From positions 248,001 through 312,000 of the forward strand of contig BLSF01000037.1 of the NCBI GenBank assembly GCA_012862575.1: DNA of 64,000 nt, written 5' to 3'. The translations under genes were made by a program, and so were the position numbers. Each line of letters begins with the position of its first letter. Position 1 is the stretch's first letter. The stretch comes from Parietichytrium sp. I65-24A. Its lineage: Eukaryota > Sar > Bigyra > Thraustochytrida > Thraustochytriidae. Below the pieces are notes generated by a model. It did no database searches. It saw only the letters and a program-made list of their open reading frames with translations, and was not told the origin of the DNA. Shown in pieces: positions 30,562-38,886 of this stretch.

Positions 30562-31806
30562 ATGTATATGACGCAGAGTCGAGTGAACGAAAAGATGAGT
30601 GCAGAAGGATTCCCTCCGTGCTTCAACAGGAAGCTGCTGAACGGAGCGCGAAGGAAGAACAACTGGACCATGGAGTCGCACGTTGCGGTGCTGAGTTGGA
30701 ATATTCTTGGCGATTCGAACTGCAGGACGCAGAGGTACACGTACAAAGATGTTGGCTGGGACAAGAGGTTTGCTCAGATGCGCTCAATCGTTGCTATGGC
30801 GAATGCAGACGTGGTCTGTCTGCAGGAGGTTGACGACTGGGCTTTCCGGACGGATATTGAACCGTTCATGAGAGATCTCGGATTCGAAGGGCACATGGAG
30901 GAGCGAGTCAAAAAGAAGGGGGGCGAGATTGTGAAGAAGATTGCATCTTGCGCCACGTTCTTCAGGCGCAAGCAATTTGAGCTCTGTGGGATGGCCCACC
31001 CGTTTCGCAGTTTGGTTCTCGCTTTGAAAATTAGAGAAGGTGAGCACGCCGGCCGGTGCCTCCTCGTGGCAAACTGCCACCTGGAGGGGGCTCCTTGGCG
31101 AGGAGAGTGTCGCATAAATCAGATGCGATCAATATTTCGCAAGCTAGCAAACTTTGATTCCTCCTATTCAATTATTTGCGGAGATTTCAACGACAGACCA
31201 GAAAGCGAGTTGTACAGTCTAGTTCTCCCGAATGCTGGGTTTGCGAGTGCTTACGAGTCCAGTCCTGTGCGCCGGCCGACTTATGTGTGTCCGACCGGCC
31301 AAGACCCGAAAAGTGTGGACACGAATATTGTGGATCATATTTTTAGCTCCAAGTCCCTAAGGTTGGAGGCCCTCCAGAACGTATTTGACACCACGTGGAA
31401 TTACGAAGAGATGGTTGGTACCGGCTGCCCTTGCCGCGAGTGGCCGTCCGATCACATGAATATTGCAGCTGTGTTTCGGTTCGCCGAGGGTATAGAATCT
31501 GGTAAATCGAGCGAAGAAGAAGTAAAGTCCCCAGAAGTTTGCGCATCTGAGTTGCAGCGCGAGCTTGTGTCAGACATAGGAGAAGACGCCTTTCAGAGCT
31601 GGTGTGATCTCATCAAGCGCCAGGTACCTGCAGAGGCGTGTGCCGAATGTAGCACGAGTAAAAAGCTCTGTGAAAATTGCATTGCCCATGCGAGGTTGCT
31701 TCAACAAGAGAAAAAGGTGCTCCTTTCCGGATTTGAAGACTGTGTACAAAAAAAGCTTCGCGCCTTTTCTCGGATGTCGATGAAGGCCGACAAAACTTGC
31801 AGCTGA
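30562..31806 (+). CDS. EEP-family phosphodiesterase with C-terminal CxxC pairs
   Basis: 414 residues from ATG 30562; a downstream ATG at 30595 is an equal start candidate. The endonuclease/exonuclease/phosphatase fold resembles the CCR4/nocturnin/angel branch: VAVLSWNILGD with Asn47, VVCLQEVDDW with Mg-binding Glu89, NCHLEGAPW with His173, IICGDFNDRP with Asp208 and Asn210, and WPSDHMNIAAVF with the Asp297-His298 pair. All catalytic positions appear intact, so it should be active on RNA, a nucleotide or another phosphoester; the substrate is not predictable. After the domain, residues 360-373 read CAECSTSKKLCENC, a zinc-ribbon-like C-x2-C-x6-C-x2-C. There is no leader peptide. It converges on a PH-domain paralogue whose stop is 86 bp away and which shares the unusual HLEGAPWR motif. 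Confidence 0.85.
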   Translation: MYMTQSRVNEKMSAEGFPPCFNRKLLNGARRKNNWTMESHVAVLSWNILGDSNCRTQRYTYKDVGWDKRFAQMRSIVAMANADVVCLQEVDDWAFRTDIEPFMRDLGFEGHMEERVKKKGGEIVKKIASCATFFRRKQFELCGMAHPFRSLVLALKIREGEHAGRCLLVANCHLEGAPWRGECRINQMRSIFRKLANFDSSYSIICGDFNDRPESELYSLVLPNAGFASAYESSPVRRPTYVCPTGQDPKSVDTNIVDHIFSSKSLRLEALQNVFDTTWNYEEMVGTGCPCREWPSDHMNIAAVFRFAEGIESGKSSEEEVKSPEVCASELQRELVSDIGEDAFQSWCDLIKRQVPAEACAECSTSKKLCENCIAHARLLQQEKKVLLSGFEDCVQKKLRAFSRMSMKADKTCS

Positions 31807-31892
31807 CCTTAAAAGTAAATTACTCAAGTCCAAGATTTCAAACAAGCCTACCGCAAGCGCATACCTACTTTTCTTTCAAAAATTTTACACGA

Positions 31893-34187
31893 TTAGGATA
31901 CAGATGATGTGGTAACACTCGCCCTACGAGAGTCAGATTCTGAAGCTGCTGTGGAAGAGTCAGAGTCAATAGTGGTGCCCGAATTGGTTGCGGTCAAAAC
32001 CAGAACGGGCTGGTTTTTCGGTACTTCTGTGGGCATTATGATTAATCGCTGTGCCATGTCGCCTTGGCCCCGGTTAAGAGATCTCCGAAGCGAGAACAGG
32101 CCGGATAAACGCCGACTCTCGCGCTTCGTCGATTCCTCCTCCTTCTCGCTATCAAGAGATTCTTTTGATTCCACTTGTAAAGATTGTTGAGAAGCAGATC
32201 GACCGAAGCTCCGTCGGGAGCCTCGGTCTTTGACGGGAGAACCGTCTTCTTCGGCGGTGGGTGACTGTGGCTGAGAATTTTTTCTCGCTTTCTCGGCCTT
32301 TTTCTTCTCCGAGACTTCACGACGCAGACGTGCCGTATATTTCTTCAAGAACTGCTGCTTGTCCTCGGAGAGAGTCTCCACAAACGCCTCTTTGGCAAGG
32401 GCCTGCTCGCGTAAGACCCGAATAGATTCTCTTGAGGGGGGCTTCGTGCGAGTCGCGGAAGTGACATTGTTGAGATCCATAAATCGAGCCTTTTCCGCCT
32501 CAGAGAGAGGATTCAGGTCGGAATCCGCAAAGATATCGTCACTGGCCATTGTTGCGAAAGGATCAGGGACCTCTTCAACGATTGGATCCGGCTTGCGCGT
32601 GAAAATCTCGCTGTCAGGGTTGAACGTGAAGACTGCTCCGACACTAAGGTGATCAGAAGGCCAGAGGAGACTTGGTAACCCTTGCTCAATCATTCCCGTT
32701 CGCGACCACCTATCGTCCATCACATTCATAACAGCCCGTAAGCGAAGGCGGGAGTCGTAGAACACATGATCAACGCGATGCTTCTCAATATCTACCGTCT
32801 TGGAATCTAAAGGAACCAGCAAGCAGGTAACGTCGCGGGCTTCGTGGTTGTCATACGCACTGACATACCCTTCCTTCGCAAGCACCACCTGGCACAAATC
32901 GCTCAAGGCGCCATCGTTAAAGTCGCCGCAGAGAATGGTGTACTTTACAAGCTGCTCGTTCGTCTTGCGCTTGACCTTCTTCAGGGCTGCAGTCATTTGG
33001 CTCGACCTATCCTTGACCCGCCATGGCGCACCTTCCAGATGAGAGTTCACGGACGCCAGAATATTTCCTTTCTCCCTCCCGCGCAGAATTCTCAAACCGA
33101 TCACCAGAGAGCGAAATGACCTCTCTCGCCAAGCTAGCTCGAAGAGATTGCTCTTGTAAAAGGTTGCAAGCCCTGGCAACTCGACAGAGCTATCCCCGCT
33201 CGTCTTTGTGTTACAGTCCAGCTCACCGAGATAGCCCTTCTGGCGCAGGGCGCTTCCGATGTCACCCTCGAACGCTGACCGTTCACACTCTTGAAGGCAG
33301 ATGATATCGGCGTTACAGCGCTTCAAGTGCTTTATGATGCGCTTGGAGCGGTAACTCCAGTCGAGGCAGCCCCTGTCGCAGTGATTGTAGATCTCGGGGG
33401 TTCTTGAATTTGAAACAAACATGTCCGCCAAGATGTTGAAGCTGAGAATAGAAAAACCGTTCCGATCGGGGTCGAGTTCTAACATCTCTTTGGTGACACC
33501 GCGAGATTCGTCCCTACAAAAGCTGAAGACTTTTTCAATTTCAGGAGCCGTAGTGGCAACCTTGTCCATCTCTGGCTTCGTAACTGGCGGAGGTAATATG
33601 CCGAGGTTTACTGCCTCTGATCTACGCTTGTCGGCGTCCCGAAGCGCGTCTTTGGCCTTCTGTAATGTGCGCACCCACGCGCGCGCCTCGATATTGTTGT
33701 GTGCCTTGAGCTCGAGAAACTCGTCTCCAATGAGGCTGGTGATGCGAAAGATAAAGTTGCGCTCTGCATCCTCGTCGAGTTCGCACTTGATCAGCCGAAC
33801 GTCGATTGCAGCAACAGGCCGGTCCCTGCGCCGAATCCGGGACTGAACGTCCCGCCCTTTGCGGCCGAAAAAAGTCATGCGCTTCTTGAACCGCTCTGCA
33901 AACTTTCGCTGGATCCTGTAATACCTCAAGTAATTCCCACTCAGCTCAAAGTAATACGACTTGGCCCTCTCGAACGACCACATTTTATTCAGCCTCACGC
34001 TGTTCATTTTCTTTAACACGCCGATCTTCTCCACATTCGCCGAGAACATGGACGGCCGCAACTTGCTATTCTTCACCCTCCATTTGCTGTTCCGCGACGC
34101 CACCGAACCTGCATCCTCATTCTCATTCTCATTCTCATTCTCGCTCCTGCTGGACGCCGGGCTGCCCCTGCTCTCCGCCTCGCTCAT
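31893..34187 (-). CDS. PH-domain EEP-family phosphodiesterase
   Basis: 764 residues from ATG 34187; upstream in-frame sequence lacks an ATG. An N-terminal NENENENENE stretch (about 16-25) is encoded by a hexanucleotide repeat. Residues 54-180 form a pleckstrin-homology domain (KIGVLKKMNS, SYYFELSGNYLRYYRIQRKF, FIFRITSLIGDEFLELKAH, ARAWVRTLQKAK). The EEP domain (about 245-550) has FSILSFNILAD with Asn251, IICLQECERS with Glu300, NSHLEGAPWR, ILCGDFNDG and WPSDHLSVGAVF, so the catalytic set is complete. The last 200 residues are Ser/Lys/Glu-rich with RRLSGLFSLRRSLNRG and look disordered. PH domains bind phosphoinositides or proteins, so membrane targeting is a reasonable inference. It is the tail-to-tail paralogue of the gene at 30562. 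A CT tract (34297-34327) lies upstream. Confidence 0.88.
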   Translation of the reverse strand: MSEAESRGSPASSRSENENENENEDAGSVASRNSKWRVKNSKLRPSMFSANVEKIGVLKKMNSVRLNKMWSFERAKSYYFELSGNYLRYYRIQRKFAERFKKRMTFFGRKGRDVQSRIRRRDRPVAAIDVRLIKCELDEDAERNFIFRITSLIGDEFLELKAHNNIEARAWVRTLQKAKDALRDADKRRSEAVNLGILPPPVTKPEMDKVATTAPEIEKVFSFCRDESRGVTKEMLELDPDRNGFSILSFNILADMFVSNSRTPEIYNHCDRGCLDWSYRSKRIIKHLKRCNADIICLQECERSAFEGDIGSALRQKGYLGELDCNTKTSGDSSVELPGLATFYKSNLFELAWRERSFRSLVIGLRILRGREKGNILASVNSHLEGAPWRVKDRSSQMTAALKKVKRKTNEQLVKYTILCGDFNDGALSDLCQVVLAKEGYVSAYDNHEARDVTCLLVPLDSKTVDIEKHRVDHVFYDSRLRLRAVMNVMDDRWSRTGMIEQGLPSLLWPSDHLSVGAVFTFNPDSEIFTRKPDPIVEEVPDPFATMASDDIFADSDLNPLSEAEKARFMDLNNVTSATRTKPPSRESIRVLREQALAKEAFVETLSEDKQQFLKKYTARLRREVSEKKKAEKARKNSQPQSPTAEEDGSPVKDRGSRRSFGRSASQQSLQVESKESLDSEKEEESTKRESRRLSGLFSLRRSLNRGQGDMAQRLIIMPTEVPKNQPVLVLTATNSGTTIDSDSSTAASESDSRRASVTTSSVS

Positions 34188-34291
34188 CTCGAACCATTCA
34201 CCATCCAAACCACAATCCACCAACCACCGCCTGCCGCCGTCGTCGGAGGGCAACTTGCACAGATTTCACACCTTTCACACCTTTCTCCCCA

Positions 34292-34296
<5 letters not shown>

Positions 34297-34327
<31 letters not shown>
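34297..34327. repeat. CT microsatellite upstream of PH-EEP gene
   Basis: About 14 CT units, 110-140 bp before the ATG on the coding strand as GA. Confidence 0.9.
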
Positions 34328-34329
<2 letters not shown>

Positions 34330-34439
34330 TGTGCTTTGTGATCGCTGCTCTGGCGCCACACTCCTCACACGACGAAGACACGTCCAGCGTCCGTACTATG
34401 CTCTCGCCACTTTCACTTTCATGAACAATTTCACTTGTC

Positions 34440-34487
34440 CTTCCTTCCTTTCTTTTCTTTCTTTCTTTCTTTCTTTCCCTTCCAAAA
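34440..34487. repeat. CTTT/CCTT pyrimidine tract
   Basis: A T/C-only run with about five TTTC units. Confidence 0.85.
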
Positions 34488-34585
34488 GCTATGGCTTCCG
34501 TTTGGTGACCTCCCAAGTCACACAAGAATTCAGAAATCAATTGATTAGTCAATCTTAATGAACTTGATATGATGGTTGTCTAGCG

Positions 34586-34620
34586 ATCTATGAGCCATCT
34601 ATGAGCCATCTATGAGCGCC
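34586..34620. repeat. ATCTATGAGCC tandem triplication
   Basis: Three 11-bp copies, the last with one change. Confidence 0.9.
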
Positions 34621-35523
34621 TACGTCATACTCCGGAGCTTCATTTCATGCAAGCTAGTGGGAGGGAGGTAGAGTTTGCTAGAGTGTGCTCCTCGACGTAG
34701 TCGACATACTCACAAAGTCTGGGTAGGAGAGGCATAGTTGATACGGTAGTGGTGATTCGATTTGTCGTGAGTGTGTGAGGGGAGGAAGACCAGCAGAGAA
34801 AGCAGGCGTGTTCACAGTGTGAGTATTAGTGGCCGGTTGATTTGTTGGTTACTGGTGCTTAGGGACGTTGCCGATGGCTCCCAGGAGGCTAATGCATAAT
34901 TACGCTAAATAGTAGCACGGAAGTCATGCATTCCTGGACGCGTAAGACTGGACCACTAGCGCAAGTTACTGGGACGGTGAAACAGCCGGCTCGAAAGTCG
35001 CTCCATTAGTGTATTAGATAGGAAGAGCATGTGCACACTACTATTTCTTCCTTTTGTTCGTTCTTAGGGCCTTATTGCTTCCCCTATATTTTATTAAATC
35101 ACTACAGCTAGTTAATAGTGGAATCTAGAGATCTCGCATCATAGCCGCAGCTATGTGTTCGTAAATAGCCATAGCCACTAGGTAAGTGCACTTTAATAGC
35201 TAGGTAGTAGTGATTGGGACATGTTGGGACTGTGCTAGCTAGTCTCTGAAGTAGCAAGACTTGTTAGCTGCAAACAATCGCGTGTTGTACTGCGAGTATT
35301 CACCCGATTCTGTTCTGACCGTCACCGGATGCATGCCACCGGTCCTCGAGTGGAGCAAAAAACGAGCCTTTTTGGTTCTGGTTCCTTTCACTGTGGCACA
35401 TTTTGGCACATCGTGGCACATTGTGGCACTTGGCAGTTTGATACTACCAGCACTACCAGCTAATAATCTGCCATTACACGGAGAAGCTCAAAGTCGTAGA
35501 GAAGAACAGTTAGCAAGAGTGTA

Positions 35524-35592
35524 TACTCAGTCTAAGAGTCTCGAGAACCGATTTTGTTTACTCAGTCTAAGTGTCTCGAGAACCGATTTTGT
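35524..35592. repeat. 34-bp tandem duplication
   Basis: Two copies (35524-35557 and 35559-35592) separated by one base and differing at one position; each contains CTCGAG. Confidence 0.95.
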
Positions 35593-35755
35593 AATACTTA
35601 AAAAACCTTCTTTCGGTGCCACAATTTTTCATTTGAGCATTCTACAAAAATTAGTGTACCTAGGTGCTTTGCAGGGTTGCCTTGCAGCAGGCATGTATGT
35701 ATACCGGGTACAGCTTTGACGGAAAGGGATATGTTGGATCAAGCAGTGTGCATTA

Positions 35756-37052
35756 TCAGTCCCGTCGCGTCTGCATCGCCTTCTGCAGGTGATTTCGCCA
35801 TTTTGAGTGATCGACCTTGGAGAAATCTTCTTGTGTTTCGGCAAGATGCTCGAGGTAAGCAGCGATTTCTAAGAGCTCACGATCATTCGCTGCGTTGGAG
35901 CGTTTTCTTTTGTAGGCAGAGCATTGGAGCCCATTCTTTGGGTTCATGACGAAATTTCGGGCTAAATCATCAATGTGGAGTGTGTTGTGTGGCCCCCACT
36001 TGTCCGGAAATTTCTTCCATATGATATCTAGCGCTTTCACCTCGTGCTCTTGCACCTTCCCCTTGTGTTCTCTGGTAACCTTGAACATACACGTCCGATC
36101 CAGCGCAAAACAGATCGAGTAGCTCGGGTTGGTGATCATGCCCATTTCTGTGAGCTTGATCTCCACCCAATGCCATTTGGTTTGGCTCCAGACCACCATG
36201 TCGTAATGTTTATAACAGCTGGCCAAAAACTCGTCCTTTGCAATCCCGAGACACGAAGGCGCTTGTCAGTCTCCTTTTTCGCTGTTTCAAACGCGACAGT
36301 TGTAAAGCGCACATGGAAAACTTACCATGAATGGTCGTTTCAGCTCTTCCATACTGGTGGTGTGCCGGGAGCTAAAATCTAGCAACGTGTGGTCAAGGTC
36401 CAAAACGAGTAGCTTCTTTTCTTCTCTCGCTGGGACAATCCAGTTTATTTCTGTTGATCTCAGAGCCTCGTCCAACGAGAGCTGAGCTTCAATGTAGTGC
36501 GCGGGCGAAGCCAATCCAAGAGAAAAGTCAAAATCAAAATCATCCACGACAGACAGCTCCGTGGCGCTGAGCAATTCCGCCTCGACTTCTTCGATGACTT
36601 CATCCACACTACCCATCATCTTCAGGGTATGGTCTACCTTCGGGTTGAGCTCAGCCAACGTGACACTCAAAGGCAGTTGCGCCTTTCCTTTGAACCGCAA
36701 ACCAAAGAGCTTTTGGTTCTCAGGCCGAACTCCGGTCTCAAAGTCTTTGACGGAATAACCGCCCGCATCATCATTATCGCCATCACATCACATCACGACC
36801 ATAAATACCATCACGGACAGCAAGTCTAGCGTCAGCCAAGGCTCACATTCACATCTCGCAAAGCCGGCCGCGACGTCTTCTTTCGCGGCCTTCGTTCACG
36901 TTGCCTACAGTCGCAACTCTGCCAAGGCCAACCCGAAACTTACATATCAGAGTGCGGAGGTCCTCCACGGTTTCGTTGAGCTCCATGTGGAGCATGATGA
37001 GCTCCCCATTCCAGTTGAGCTGCAGACGGATCCTCTTCTTCCCTGCCTCCAT
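35756..37052 (-). CDS. UBLCP1: UBLCP1-like proteasome/CTD phosphatase, two introns
   Basis: Three exons on the minus strand (37052-36944, 36744-36326, 36235-35756) give 335 residues; human UBLCP1 has 318. Both introns (199 and 90 nt) have GTAAGT donors, CTGAC sites and unusual AAAG acceptors; joining restores the family reading frame (LRTLIYFETGVRPENQK and RPFMDEFLASCY). UBLCP1 is a nuclear phosphatase whose ubiquitin-like domain docks on the 26S proteasome. The Ubl domain covers residues 1-80 (IRLQLNWNGELIMLHMEL, NQKLFGLRFKGKAQLPLS). The FCP/NIF-type HAD domain has the DxDxT nucleophile motif LVLDLDHTLLDF (Asp152, Asp154), then HYDMVVWSQTKWHWVEIKL, KALDIIWKKF and LHIDDLARNFVMNPKNGL, with the family's helical C-terminus. 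An in-frame ATG lies 26 codons upstream, but the Ubl fold fits the chosen one. Confidence 0.94.
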
Positions 37053-37114
37053 TGCGATGGCCGTGGCCCATGCCAATCTGCTCTTTCCCGCACAAAACTC
37101 TTCTTCGCAGTCTC

Positions 37115-37152
37115 CTCCCTCATCCCTCATCCCTCATCTCTCATCTCTCTCT
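37115..37152. repeat. CATCCCT/CATCTCT heptamer repeat
   Basis: Four to five 7-bp pyrimidine-rich units, 63-100 bp upstream of the UBLCP1 ATG. Confidence 0.8.
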
Positions 37153-38685
37153 CCTCTTTGGAAGAAGAAAGAGTTCATTCTTATCCGAGCCCTATTCAGA
37201 CGTCAATATAACTATTACAGCTCAAGACACTTAATTTGAGCGACACAGTAGTTCTCTTACTACATCCTTATCCGTCTCTTAGAGTCTTCGTTGAGTAAGG
37301 GGCTAGGACAATATAATTAAGAGGCCTATAACATTGGGTACTGTATAGTAAGAGTGGATTAGCTCACTGCGGGTGCGGGTGCGGGAAGCTGGAGTCTTAT
37401 TCGCGTTATAGCTCAAACTGTATATCATCATTCTCCACAAATCAGAATTGTCCAAGCAGATAAGAGCCATAGGTTCATCCGCTATGGTTTGGTTAGAGCT
37501 ACAAGTAGCAAAACCTAAATCTAAGATTTTCAACGCGCCTTTTCTTGACTCCTCGCATAGCGAAAATGCTAGCCATAGAATCGTTTTGTAGGGCCTTATA
37601 TGCAATTCGCTTAATGGCCCAAAAACCTGGAGGAAAGAATTTCCAGATTCAGAACAACAAAAGGCTCAGAATTCAGAACTTCCAGCATTCACAACAGCAA
37701 AAGCTGCCCGGGGGCAACGCCAAACTCGAAAAAACTCAGTACGCTAGTACGCACTTCGAAAGAGGCAGCAAGCAGAACAAACGAGAGCTGGGCCTTCTTG
37801 AAGGACTTTTCGCTCCTGACGGATGCAAGTATTTTTCTCGAATTTGATTCAATTGACACGTGGAATAAGTAAGTCAATTTGGCAGTGAGGAAGCTCTCAC
37901 TGACTGGAAGTGTGCTGCACTCACCACCATTTGCTCTAGCTGGCGGAACCAATATAGAGCTTTTCTATGTCCCAGTGCTAATACCAGAGATACTACTTCA
38001 GGCAGTAAGAGGTCCTCTGCTGAGTGCTATACGGTTCTGGAGTAGGGTTTCAAATGACTAGAAGAGGAGTTAGAACCGGACTGAGTTCATATAGTGAAAG
38101 ACTTCCCACTGTTCTCTCGCGGAATGATCCACAAGAAGTTGATTCCATTGTACCAATGGAAATAGAAAGCTTGGCTGCAAGTGTAAATGCAAAGTGACAG
38201 TGAAAACAAAAGCGCTGATTCATCGTTGTAAAGGTAAGCCCGTACGGTGTGGCTCTGTGCGATACTGGCTGTGAGTAAGCTTTACAGCACCATTTTCATG
38301 TTCAATGAACTATGTCGAGGGCAAGAGTTGCCGTCCTGGTTTATGGTCTATCCAAAACGGGGAAGTCTGCGTGTTCTTATCGCTTCCTCGTGCTCGCAAT
38401 AGAGCACAATTAAATACACCAAATACCCGAGGAGGCAAGAGGGACGAAAGATGACAACGCGAGTTTGTCAAACCTGTGGAGGGCCGCACAGCTCTCTTGT
38501 TGCAGATCATCGTAAACTGATTGAACCCTTGGCATTCGCTTTCGAACCCATAGGGTTCTCTGGTTGCAATGAGGCAGCACGAGAGTTCTCAAATTCAATT
38601 CGTTTTTACGGAATTTGGAAAAGACATGGCGGTCAAAGAATGAACTTTGTAGAATCTGTGTATTCTGGATTGACTGTGTAGGTAC

Positions 38686-38742
38686 ATTCTGAATTCTGAA
38701 TTCTGATTCTGAATTCTGAATTCTGAATCCTGAAAATTCTGA
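38686..38742. repeat. GAATTCT heptamer array, copy 3
   Basis: The largest array: about seven GAATTCT-derived units with two variants, 145-200 bp upstream of the RCC1-like ATG. Confidence 0.9.
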
Positions 38743-38886
38743 ACTTGTTTGGTTCGCTTGTACCTTAGCTTAGCGAGGCTAGCGAACAAGGAGCTGATCC
38801 TCGACCGTTCACCTGTGGTATTCCGTCTGTTAATCTCTACCAAGTCTCGGTGAGGACACCATCTGCATACGTGCAATGCCCATGCG

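Larger units (their letters stand above)
34188..35755. other. Intergenic, repeat-rich, 1.6 kb
   Basis: Contains a CT microsatellite (34297-34327), a CTTT tract (34440-34487), one AGAATTCAG element (about 34525), an 11-bp ATCTATGAGCC triplication (34586-34620) and a 35-bp period direct repeat (35524-35592). No gene recognised. Confidence 0.5.
37053..38886. other. Divergent spacer, 1.8 kb
   Basis: Lies between UBLCP1 (-) and the RCC1-like gene (+). It contains CATCCCT/CATCTCT repeats (37115-37152) in the UBLCP1 leader, scattered CAGAATTCAG elements (37645-37685) and a heptamer array (38686-38742). No gene recognised. Confidence 0.5.
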
